Assembly: GCA_001579985.1 (NCBI GenBank)
Contig: LRSR01014686.1
Span: forward strand, 1 to 33,684
DNA: 33,684 nucleotides
Source: Hypsibius dujardini
Lineage: Eukaryota > Tardigrada > Eutardigrada > Parachela > Hypsibiidae
Reading direction: 5' to 3'
Positions 22,033-31,507 of the stretch are shown here, piece after piece (positions within the stretch are counted from its first letter, which is position 1; every line of letters starts with the position of its first letter). The notes beneath the pieces are model-generated. The model had not been told where the DNA came from and did no database searches. It saw nothing but the letters and a program-made list of their open reading frames with translations. The position numbers and the translations under genes were made by a program.

Positions 22033-22812
22033 AAGATCCTTTCCACCGACTTTTAAATATTCTGCTTTCGTGTGACACAGTTTCCCTATAGCTATTGTAT
22101 CATTTCTGCAAGCACAATATTTGTTAATGCGCTGAAGATGAAGGCGGTATTTGGCTGAAATGATAATTCGGTTGGGGTTCTTCCCATTCTAAAACGACGG
22201 TTCTACTAATAAGGAAAAAACTAGTATACACAGCTGTAGGGATTGCGGGATAAAAAACTAGGGAAAAACTAGGAATTAGCGCACAATGTGGAGAGGAAAA
22301 TAAAACTCAATCTTCATTATACGGCATAAATGAATGTTAGCATTGTACTAGGATGTCAGTGTTAAAAAAAATGTTAGCACTATGACGTGTAAGACTTTCA
22401 TGGCGGATTATTGACAACGCAGGTTGCTCCGCTTTACATGGCTCGACTCACGGTATATTTATAATTAATAAATATAATAATAATAGTAATAGTAAATTTG
22501 TATGTAATATGTAATATAATTGGAGTCCATTGTACTGACACCGAATTTAATACTAGTACCAAACTAACGCCAAAGGTAATTTAATTTTCAACTGGCTAAA
22601 AACAACTCCAAACAACGGAAATTATCGGCCAAGAAAAATGCGACTACGCAATGATTTCCAACCTTTTTTCGCATGTAAAAACACTCTAGTTTAGTCTACA
22701 AATTTAACGCTCGACCAACCCTTGCTGTTAATTGAATTTTAAACGCATTTTCATATCCACACCTTCGTCCCTTTTCCGGCTTATTTCTCTCACACTCCTT
22801 TCCACATTTTGC
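22033..22812. other. Gene D 3' region and intergenic
   Basis: AATAAA at 22299-22304 is the likely poly(A) signal of gene D. The rest is AT-rich with ATAATAATA runs near 22460-22495. No gene seen. Confidence 0.5.
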
Positions 22813-23848
22813 AATTTGACCAGCTAATCAATATTTGAATCCACCAAAAATAATATTTTGAAATGGGTCTTGAAGCTGCAAAACGTGATTGTACAGTAAT
22901 CTGTTTGCATGCTAATTGACAAAAGTGCTCTTGGTCAGTGGGGACAATGGCGACCTTTGATGTGTTATATACAATGCACCTAGGATGATAATAACTATTA
23001 CTGTCCGCTTCTTATCCTCTTCCACCTTGTGCTGGCATGCAAATATATACTTCCAAGGGAATGGCACAGACAATCTTATGCTGCTGATTTATCACCCTTA
23101 AATTTGAGTGAATGATAAGAGGCATTTCGCCTCAACTAATTTTACACTGCATTAATCAAGAGACATTATGATTGAAAGGTCATGTGCAGGTTATAATAAT
23201 ATTAACTAACAAAATATCAAGGCAATTGAGGAAAGAATATTGTACTAACCAAACAATTTATTATTAAAAATGTTCGTAAATTTAGTTTGAAAAATTATTA
23301 AAGTTAAAATATTAATACAATTTGTAAATTTGTTTTGTATAATTAGTAATATTAAATATTAATTGTACAAAACAAATTTACAAAAATGTATAATAATAAA
23401 ATGTTTGACAAGTACAATATTCTTTCTTCAGTTGCTTTGAGTTTTTATTAGTTAGTACTAATATAACATGCACATAACCTTTCAATCATAATGTCTCTCG
23501 ATTAATGCAGTGTATAATTAGTTGAGGCTGTTGAGGTTTTCTCTTATCACTCACTCAAATTCAAAGTGATAAATTAGTAGCATAAGATAGTCTGTGCCGT
23601 TCCCTTAAAAGTATATATCTGCGTGCCAGTACAACGTGGAAGAGGATAAGAAGCGGACAGTCATAATTATTATTATCCTAGATGCATTGTATATAACACG
23701 TCAAAGGTCGCTATTGTTCCCTTTGACCACGAGCACTTTTGTCAATCAGCATGCAAACAGATAACTGTACAATCACGCTCTACAGCTTCAAGACCCATTT
23801 TGTAATATAATATTTGGTCGATTCAAATACTGATTAGCTGGTCAAATT
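22813..23848. mobile_element. Fold-back element 3: hairpin of about 1 kb, arms about 500 bases
   Basis: Left arm 22813-23339 and right arm 23366-23848 are reverse complements over nearly their whole length, around an AT-rich centre of 26 bases. Ends: AATTTGACCAGCTAATCA and TGATTAGCTGGTCAAATT. Other paired blocks are CGACCTTTGA(T/C)GTGTTATATACAATGCA, split by mismatches, GTCCGCTTCTTATCCTCTTCCAC, split likewise across a few changes, and CATGTGCA near 23185 and 23470. The arms differ at scattered sites, so it is not a recent assembly artefact. No coding capacity. Probably a non-autonomous fold-back transposon inserted in the ZP array. Confidence 0.85.
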
Positions 23849-23859
23849 AAGCACAGTCA

Positions 23860-24200
23860 AACTAAGTAAAGGTCATTAACACAATTATTTAAAAAATAAT
23901 AGAAATATGGAGGAATAATATACTAGCGTAACAATATTATTACTTCTTCATGCTACATCGGAAGATTTTTACTTCGATTTTGAAAAGTATTGTAATAAGA
24001 AAATAATTTATTATTATTTTCCGTAAAACTGTTTTTCATAATTGATATATTTCTAAAATATAAATTAAGTAAAGGTGACAAAGCTAATTATTTAACAAAT
24101 ATTAGATATGAAGGAATAATATACGAAAGTGACAATATTATTACTACTATTTTCTGGTATATCGGAAGATTTTCAGTTCAATTATTAAGAAAAAAAAGAA
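23860..24200. repeat. Two-copy direct repeat next to the large hairpin
   Basis: Copies begin at 23860 and 24062 (period about 202). Shared blocks include AAGTAAAGGT, GGAATAATATAC, CAATATTATTACT and ATCGGAAGATTTT. They are diverged, AT-rich and non-coding. Confidence 0.7.
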
Positions 24201-25889
24201 GTTAAAATTTAAAGGTCATGCAAACTACGACCGTAATGAGAACTGGCGAGTCATTAGCGGACATTGAGCTGTGCGCTGAATCCTTTCTTCGTCACTGATC
24301 AGGGTTCGCTTGACACAGCCTGACACTGATTAGGGCTCGTTCATGCCTAGGTAGATAAAGCGGCGCCGGAAGTGGACCCCAATTGTTCGGATGTTTCGTT
24401 CCGAGAATGTGTTCACCTTTTTTTCAATTATACTTAAGGTCAGGTCTCGTGAAATTATTGGCAACCAAGAGGTCGATTGTCTGCGGAGTTGAAACAATAG
24501 TGTTGCTCGGTCACCGGGGCAAGTTTGCTGAAGAAATATCGCACAATGGGGATTGATATTTTGAGCCATTGTTCCACCTTCCTGTTTGCAGAGATAACCA
24601 AGGCGCCTCTCTGACGGAAAAGGCGATTGATTCTTCGTACCTTCCCTTTCCCCGAAACGGCTTACTCTTTGTGTCGCAGGAATGGTGACACGAGGAGTCA
24701 AGCCAAATTACCCGTGAGAGATATGCAAAACAATGTGAGCTTATCGCGGCAGTACCAGTCTCCGCACGTTGACGAACGGAAAGGGGAAACCCCCATTCAC
24801 ACTCGATAAATAAAATTGTCCTAAGTTCATCGCGATAACAGGGTAAATGGAAATATCTCCAATTGGCGCTCGATGACATAACTCTCCATTTTATCTATAT
24901 ACGGTTAATATTGAGTCTACGGAGGAATATGGTTAATTATATAAAATGTTATACTACAATGCTGATAATTCGTCAGATTTTAACAAAAAAGTTAGAACAG
25001 GAAACACAGAGGCAGAGGATCAACATTATTTTAATATATAAATTGGTGTGATGGAAAACCCGTGGAAAAGTTTTACTCTACTTAAAGGTCATGTGTTTCT
25101 CTAAGAGAAACTAGTACGGTAATAATTTTGCCAGGTCACCACACGAGAGGGCAAACGAATTCCACGGACAATACAGTGTACGTTTAGCGCATATAGTAAA
25201 ATGATTTTAATATTTAATTATACCGGCACAAGTCAAATGTCAGTAAAAAGGATTAAAGAATTGTTAAAGGATTTTTGCGGTTTATATTACTTGCACTTGC
25301 ACTAATAAAATGTGGACTAAAGGTATACGTAAAGCATCATGTATTATTACATTTAATTACACTACCTGGTTCTTATTTGTATTCGTTAAACTGGAAGTGC
25401 ATAATCAATAGAAGCATAGGTAAGTGTTCATGTCAAGGCCGTATCAGTATACCCAATTCAAACCAAACCAGTCGATTTATGACGACCCGGAGCACTAAAA
25501 TATTATTATCCATCCATTACAGACAATATCATATATGAAACACCGATTTCGGGGCGAGAGTAGGGTTAACAACCGCATTGGGGACTCTTTTCCCAACTCA
25601 AACGGAGATAGGTGATGTTGCTTTTCTACTGGTCATTTTCAAACTTCATGCCTGGAAGGTTTTCCTATCGCCGATCCTGGAGATTCGTCCAAAAACCAGC
25701 CAACCATTACTCTTTTTACTTATTACAAGAACAGCAACACATACGGTATATACCACTAGTATATGGAGTGATGGATATGTCTAGTGGTAAGAGTTCAGCT
25801 GTTTTCTCAATTCGAAAGTCTCCAAAAGTGAATTATCACGTGTGCGATACTTGTCAAAGAAGCAAGGTCGTAGAAATCATTTTTAATTC
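24201..25889. other. Intergenic, downstream of gene E, no supported gene
   Basis: Open frames on both strands at 24330-24879 and on the plus strand at 25275-25926 have no known motif, no agreed splice sites and mostly non-ATG starts. A short direct repeat, CACTGATCAGGG then CACTGATTAGGG, lies at about 24294-24333. Confidence 0.4.
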
Positions 25890-26739
25890 TCAACTACACT
25901 CTGGAGTTCCGTTGACAAGGCAGTAAACAAGTTTGCACTCGATGTGAGCACCAATCCGGTTGTTGTGGTGGGTTTGGATGCTTGCCGGCACACTGCTTGC
26001 CACCGTGAACGGAATGTAGGTTCCAGCGAAATGGCCAGGTGTGCCTGTCCGATGCAGTGTCAGTCTAACGGCTTGACCGTGCGCAGTCAATTTGCTAGAC
26101 AAGTATACACACTGAGACCGTTTCTCAAATAGCCACATGGATTTCATTGTCTGTTTGTTGACTATCTGTCTGAATGTCTGTTTGTCTTTTTGGCTGGCTA
26201 TCTATTTGTCTACATGTCTTCGCGTCTGTTTTCGTGTCTGTCTATGTGTGTATCTGTGTGTCTGTGTGTCTAGACAACTGTATAGGTCACTTACCCGCCC
26301 TTGATTAGATCGGCGACAATGGGTTCGCCCTCGGGATTCTTCGGTTTTAAGGTCGCAGTGCAATGCTCAATGGAGACTGAAACGCGTTTGTCCTTTCCCA
26401 ACCAGTTATAGTCGGGTCGAATGAAAATACTACGATAGCGAGCTTCGATCTTCTCCGGCACTGTCCAAGTGCACCTATTTAATAAAAAAAACGAATGAAA
26501 TGAACTTAAATCTGTTGAATTAGCCAAGAGTATGGTGAGTCGTTGCCTTACGTGAAGTTGTCTACATCGACGGAGGGACGATACACGTCGATGTTTGCCG
26601 GTAGGAGTCGCGAACCGGGCAACAATGAAGTGTCTGCATGCCCGGGCATCAAGTCCACGCTTGTTGCTTTCACCGGGGCAGAGAAGATGACAACGCCGGC
26701 CAGCGAAGCGAAGAGCGCGAAAGCCATTTTGCGGAACAT
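25890..26739 (-). CDS. Gene E: short secreted ZP-C-like protein, 190 aa
   Basis: Minus-strand exons 26739-26552, 26474-26295, 26094-25890; GT-AG joints, phases 2, 2. Signal peptide MFRKMAFALFASLAGVVIF to about residue 25 (VKA); the Met at residue 5 is an alternative start. The mature part is about 165 aa and holds only the ZP-C half: WTVPEKIEARYRS and VSIEHCTATLKP with IVADLIKGG in the phase 2-2 exon (180 bases), then TYIPFTVASSVP and HIECKLVYCL near the end. There is no room for a ZP-N half. It is the only member on the minus strand. No membrane tail. Whether it co-assembles with the full-length members is inference. The acceptor of the last exon (AG at 26096-26095) was chosen because it keeps frame. 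Confidence 0.8.
26145..26275. repeat. TGTCTG array in intron 2 of gene E
   Basis: Imperfect TGTC units on the plus strand, antisense to the gene, fill most of the 200-base intron. Confidence 0.7.
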
Positions 26740-26772
26740 TGTGTGCAAGTTGAGTGGAGGAAAATGAAGTAA

Positions 26773-26961
26773 GTCTGATGAGGCTGATTCTGGTCGGAGG
26801 CCAGAAATTGTGTGGGCCTAAATCGTTGTCTAGTCTCAATTCTAGCCACAGCTGCGAACGGTCAATAGCCCTTATCTTGGCTTCCGGGTGAAGAAAGATG
26901 CTATTATCGTGACACCTTCCATATTCAACCACTCTGAGGGGTTTATCGTTCTCCTTTATCT
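26773..26961 (-). promoter_or_regulatory. Promoter of gene E: TCAGAC initiator and GATA sites
   Basis: Read on the minus strand: TCAGAC at 26778-26773 lies 37 bases before the ATG, AGATAAG at 26877-26871, and AGATAA at 26961-26956. Confidence 0.45.
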
Positions 26962-26964
26962 GAC

Positions 26965-27905
26965 TAACCCGGAATTAGATTTCGCGGGATAGTAGATGCA
27001 GAGTGGAGAACAAGCAACTGGAAGGCACAGCCATGCCTGATGATGCGCCTCACGGACGACCTTGCTCGACCCCAGGTTCTAATTTAATTCAAACAGATTT
27101 AGTCTGTCCAGCCTGTGAAAGCAGTCTACATGCAGACAAAAATCGATCGAAATTAAAAATTGAATTTAAAAAAAAAATTATGCCTGCATAAAATTCGTCA
27201 AATTCGACATTAAATATGTAGAATTAGTCCTGACCGTGTTTCGATAATAGGGTGTAATTTGCCATTTGCCCTCTCTAGAGTAGCTATTTATTTCTTTTCG
27301 GTAAAAGTTAAAAAACATTTCAGGTGTTTAGGTACATAGTCACTGCCATAAATCGGTGAGCTTTCTTCCCTTAGCCGAATTATATTTGTAATTAAGTAGA
27401 GTCAACACTGTAGGGCGAGATTTTGTTGAAAGCGCTCGGCTTGAAATTCTCATGTTATTTAAAAATTTGGTTTATTGTATAACGTATTGAAAATCGGACG
27501 GACTGGCCATGACAACTTTTTAGGCAAAATATCAAACTGACCAAACTCTCACAAAATTCAGTCCTATCCCATTTTTGTGATGACAAATGACGTGACCACA
27601 TTTTCATCCATTCGTTCAGATTGATTAAAGTTATTGGAACTGTCAAAAAGTACGAATAGTCTGGGGACCAAATTTCCTCGGTTTTGGGACGAATTGTTCT
27701 TTAACCTACAAGTAAGTGGACCTTATGCAACCACATATACCGCGTATAAGGCTCACTTAACACTAGAGAGAATCGTCTGTTCGTCCACGATTTCTTGGTA
27801 CGGCTTAAGCATGATGCAAAATATGGGCATTATCAATTCCCGCCACGAGAATATGCAATCCGCAAAGTTGAGTTACGGTTCCGGTATAGCCCGGTATCAG
27901 TTGGT
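26965..27905. other. Intergenic between the divergent genes E and F
   Basis: About 0.9 kb between two oppositely read promoters. No exon or repeat family was identified. Confidence 0.5.
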
Positions 27906-27907
27906 CC

Positions 27908-28045
27908 GTATCTCTCTCTCTCTTGCATAGAATGAGTTAACAAGGCGAGGGTGAGTGGTAAGATTAAGAGCTTCCGTATGAAAGTCGTGAGGGATAAAGG
28001 AGAAAGACATCGTCTGAGCAAGAAAAGCGAACGCTGTGTTCAGTC
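27908..28045 (+). promoter_or_regulatory. Promoter of gene F: GATA sites and TCAGTC initiator
   Basis: GTATCT at 27908-27913 (AGATAC on the other strand), GATAAA at 27993-27998, and TCAGTC at 28040-28045, whose A is 63 bases before the ATG. A (TC)n run lies at 27911-27922. Confidence 0.45.
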
Positions 28046-28104
28046 TTACCCCACAGCGTGTTTCTGTTAGAGAAATCATACCGGAAAACCCAGAGACCTA
28101 TAAC

Positions 28105-30041
28105 ATGATGGCTTGCTATAATTTGGCTGGCATGATTTTGGCCGGCCTGTTGGCCCTCCTCGCCTTGACTCCTGCGGGCAGTGCGGTCGAACTGCCGGAC
28201 GACGATGCCATCTGCAAGCTCTCACCAACCAGCGAGGAACTCATCAACCTGGAGAATGTCGAGTTCAACTCCAGGTCCAACATCGCTCGACGCTGCTACC
28301 ACGTCGGTTCGAGTGTCGTCAAGCTGCAGTGCGATTTCGAGCAGCAGCAGTTCCGGGTGACCGTCAATGCCACCGCCCTCTCCGACAGCACCTCCATCAT
28401 CGATCGTCCGAGAGGGAGCAAAAGTGCGGCAAAGGCCAGCGGACGGTTCGCCGCGGACGGAGGTTGCGAGCACGCCGTGTGGACGGAGGACAACCTGGTG
28501 GAGCGTGTCATCGGGTTCCGTGAGGAGAGGAAGCAGCTGGATGGGTCCCGGGCTGAGCCGCGACTGGTCATCGAGAACGGGCTAGTCTACTACCGCACCG
28601 AGGTCGTGCTGGCGGAAGCGCTTTACGGAGTGGACGTAAGAACCCCATTTATATTGTGTTTAATTACTTATATATTTTTATATATACTTTATTTTATATA
28701 TTATAATATTAAATACATATATATATATAGTTGCGGGAGAAGGAGAAAGATATATATATCGGTATATAACATATATTTATATATTATAAATTTATTTTTT
28801 ATGCTTTACGTTAAAAATTTGTATATTTTATTTTTCTTGCTTACTTTTTATGAAAGCAACAATTTCATGCTTTATTATTACTCTAGCAGATTATGCACTA
28901 TTATAGTGAAGAGTCATACCCAACTACTAGGAGAGTACTATAAAATAAATAAAATATGAAATAAAAAGAAATAGCATAAAATTCCATTTTGAGTTTTGTG
29001 CATTTTTGCGTATGAAATAATTGGAAATAACCCATAATAAATGTAGCATATATTATGTTGCACAGGGTAGCTGTGGGACTGTGAGCCTGCACGACACCAC
29101 GGTCAGTCTGTCCTGCTGTGCAGATCCCCTCCCGGCTGAAATCCTCCAGGTTGAGGCGCCGCTAATCGGAGAGTGCAAGATTGACGATTGCATCAACAGC
29201 AAGTAAGAATATCCTTTTTGTCCATTTTGTCCATTCCCACAAATTGTGACACATCCGTTGTTTCGTGTGTCTCGCGTGCAGTTTGCAATGCAACTGCGAC
29301 ATCTCTAATAACATTATGAACATTACGCTCAACACCATCGGCGGAATTGGAGCACCGCCCGCCAACATCGACTACCAGCTGAACTCACTCATCATCAGAC
29401 TCGCTAACCAATCCGATCACCCCGCCGTCTCCATCTACCCCAGCAGGTGAGAATATGTCTTTTGATAATTCCACATTTACATCATTGAACAGGTACATTA
29501 GAATAGCAGAAAAAATTATAAAAAGATTTTTTTCTATTTCTATGGCGTTATGGAAATAGTAGAGTGTAAAATTAGAAAAACATATGCAAAATATTATTTT
29601 ATATTATTATAGGTATATTAGAATCAGACAAAATATATACAAAATATTGTTTTCTGTCATTATAGGAATTATGTATGTACATGTTTATCGAGATACTACT
29701 TATTTGCAATTTGAATTAACTTTCAGATGAAGGATTTAGTAAGTAAATAATACTTTTTAGCGATTAGAGAAATTGTGAAAATGGGCTCGGAGTATTGCAG
29801 TATAAGCTTCATATGGTAACATTCTCCAATTTGATTTGTCAACAGTGAGGCCCACGGCCTGCAACAGTGTGCCCCTCAACACTATGCCACCAACCAACTG
29901 ACCTTCAGCGGCGCGGAGGACGAACGACTTGCTGTTACATGCGGAATTAAATATTGCGCGAAGGAGCCGAGCGCGGTGACACCCAACACGCCCCTATGCA
30001 CGCAGGCAGCTGTCCCTCCACCTCGTGTCTGTGCAGCATAA
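28105..30041 (+). CDS. Gene F: secreted, Cys-rich ZP-like protein, 342 aa
   Basis: Exons 28105-28635, 29066-29202, 29282-29446, 29846-30041; GT-AG joints, phases 0, 2, 2. Signal peptide about residues 1-27 (to AGSA). ZP-N-like features: VKLQCDFEQQQFRVTVNAT, DGGCEHAVW, GLVYYRTEVVL, then GSCGTVSLHDTTVSLSCC. A Cys-rich link (GECKIDDCINS) leads into the phase 2-2 exon of 165 bases (LQCNCDISNNIMNITL), exactly the length of the matching exon in gene D. The end carries NQLTFSG and LAVTCGIKYC, then a Pro/Thr-rich tail with two more Cys. Sequons NAT, NIT, NQS. It has one intron more than D, before the CGT motif. No membrane anchor. The start is the first of two adjacent ATGs. Poly(A) signal at 30362-30367. 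Confidence 0.85.
28660..28800. repeat. TA-rich simple sequence in intron 1 of gene F
   Basis: Runs of TATATA and ATATTTATAT in the 430-base intron. An open frame that reads through here from the first exon is an artefact of the skipped donor at 28636. Confidence 0.6.
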
Positions 30042-31240
30042 CCTTTCAATATCACTATGAAATGGCGTGATTATTACTATTCCTTTTAAGCATCCAATTG
30101 GCGCACAAGAATTGTCAATTTTTTGCGTTGTACTACTTGGAAATATAATGTATGTTGATCCTACAAACCACCAGTTGACCGTAATGCGGTTTGCAAGGAT
30201 ACAAGAAACGACATATTTCACATCATTCCGCGGTCATTTGCCCAACACAGAATGTCGTTAAATTTAAAGAATGCCATTTAAAATCGGTTAAATTTAACAT
30301 GTAAGACAGCTTACTTAGGCGGACAGTCAAAGTGAAAAATGAAATGTATAATACGAGGATGAATAAATATATACAGATTAGACGTAGATAGGTAGTTGTA
30401 ACTTTTTTGTTTTCAAAGTATACAAATACACTACTGGCAGTTTTTTTAGCATGCTATATGCCCACAGTGTTTTTTCGTCAAGCTTGGGTGCAAGCAACAT
30501 TTTCGTTTGCCACATAATTCTAATATGTGTTCAGGCATAACCTTTTTCTTTTATTCTATTAACCTTCCATACCGAAAACCCATTACAACTTAGGTTTGGC
30601 CGATCAGGGATGGCAAGACTAAACTAAATCAAAAGATAACTAAAATATCTAGCTACACCTTGTATTGCCTTAATTTTTTTAAATTTTGATTTAATATTTT
30701 CAATAATTTTATATTAAACTAAAAGTTTTAGTTATGTAATTATATTGCTAGCCCCGAGTTTAGGTTGACTAAAAAGCTAATTAGTTGCCTATAATTTTAG
30801 GCATAGCACTTGACAATTCAAAATATTGTGCGGGTTGTGGACATAACTCTCACCTATTATTTTATCTAATTAATCACGTTGCGACGGACAAATAAAAACA
30901 ATAATTTAGGCTAATTTTCCAATAACCTGCAACTTGGGAAGTCAATTAAGATAACTTTCAAAACATTTTACAATAAAAGAATAATTTTCTCTAACACAAC
31001 CACACAATTTGGAGCGTTTTGCTTCACAAAGTTCGAAATTAAATTCTGCAGTCTAACCAATAAAAATCCTTAAACAGCAGGAAAAAATAATAAAAATGTC
31101 TGTCTATTAATGTGCGTCTGTACTTAACATGTTTGTGGATTGGCTTAGGACGATTATGAGACATTGAATCGTTATGAGAAATATCTCAGCAGCATAGGAT
31201 GGATGCCTGACCATTTTCAACCGTCATTCCATGGCGCCAC
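30042..31240. other. Intergenic between genes F and G, with a dispersed repeat
   Basis: AATAAA at 30362-30367 is the likely poly(A) signal of gene F. From about 30600 to 30900 the sequence is related to 15.3-15.6 kb and to the end of element 4 at 16.19 kb (GTTGTGGACATAACTCTCACC). No gene seen. Confidence 0.5.
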
Positions 31241-31466
31241 CCTTATCAGCTTTCTGATTAAAGGAAGAATCGGCCCTTGGGGTCTGCCAAGCAGCCAACC
31301 CTTCTCCAACTCGACAGTGAATTCATTACCCGGACACAGGGAGACAATAGGATTTCTTATCGACGCATATCAGTTCCGCCTCACACTTTGGTTCTGGGGC
31401 CGACAGCTGACGGAAAACCCTGTTTAGGCAGCCTCATTTCCAGTCACTCCAGAGCCCTGATCAGTT
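31233..31466 (+). promoter_or_regulatory. Promoter of gene G: GATA sites and TCAGTT initiator
   Basis: GGCGCCAC (31233-31240, also before gene C) touches CTTATCA at 31242-31248 (TGATAAG on the other strand). CTTATCG at 31356-31362 gives CGATAAG. TCAGTT at 31461-31466 places the start 45 bases before the ATG. Confidence 0.45.
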
Positions 31467-31507
31467 TTACGTTTTCTCACAAATCTTTTATTTTCCTTCG
31501 CCCGAAA

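Noticed and set aside
24330-24879. Two overlapping minus-strand frames of about 120 codons
   Set aside because: They overlap in different frames, neither has a known motif, and no splice-supported extension was found.
25612-25926. 104-codon plus-strand frame beyond the 3' end of gene E
   Set aside because: No signal peptide, domain or splice support, and it runs into antisense of gene E.
28636-28959. Read-through extension of gene F exon 1
   Set aside because: The GTAAGA donor at 28636 and the in-frame exon at 29066 explain the gene better; the extension is TA-rich and low-complexity.
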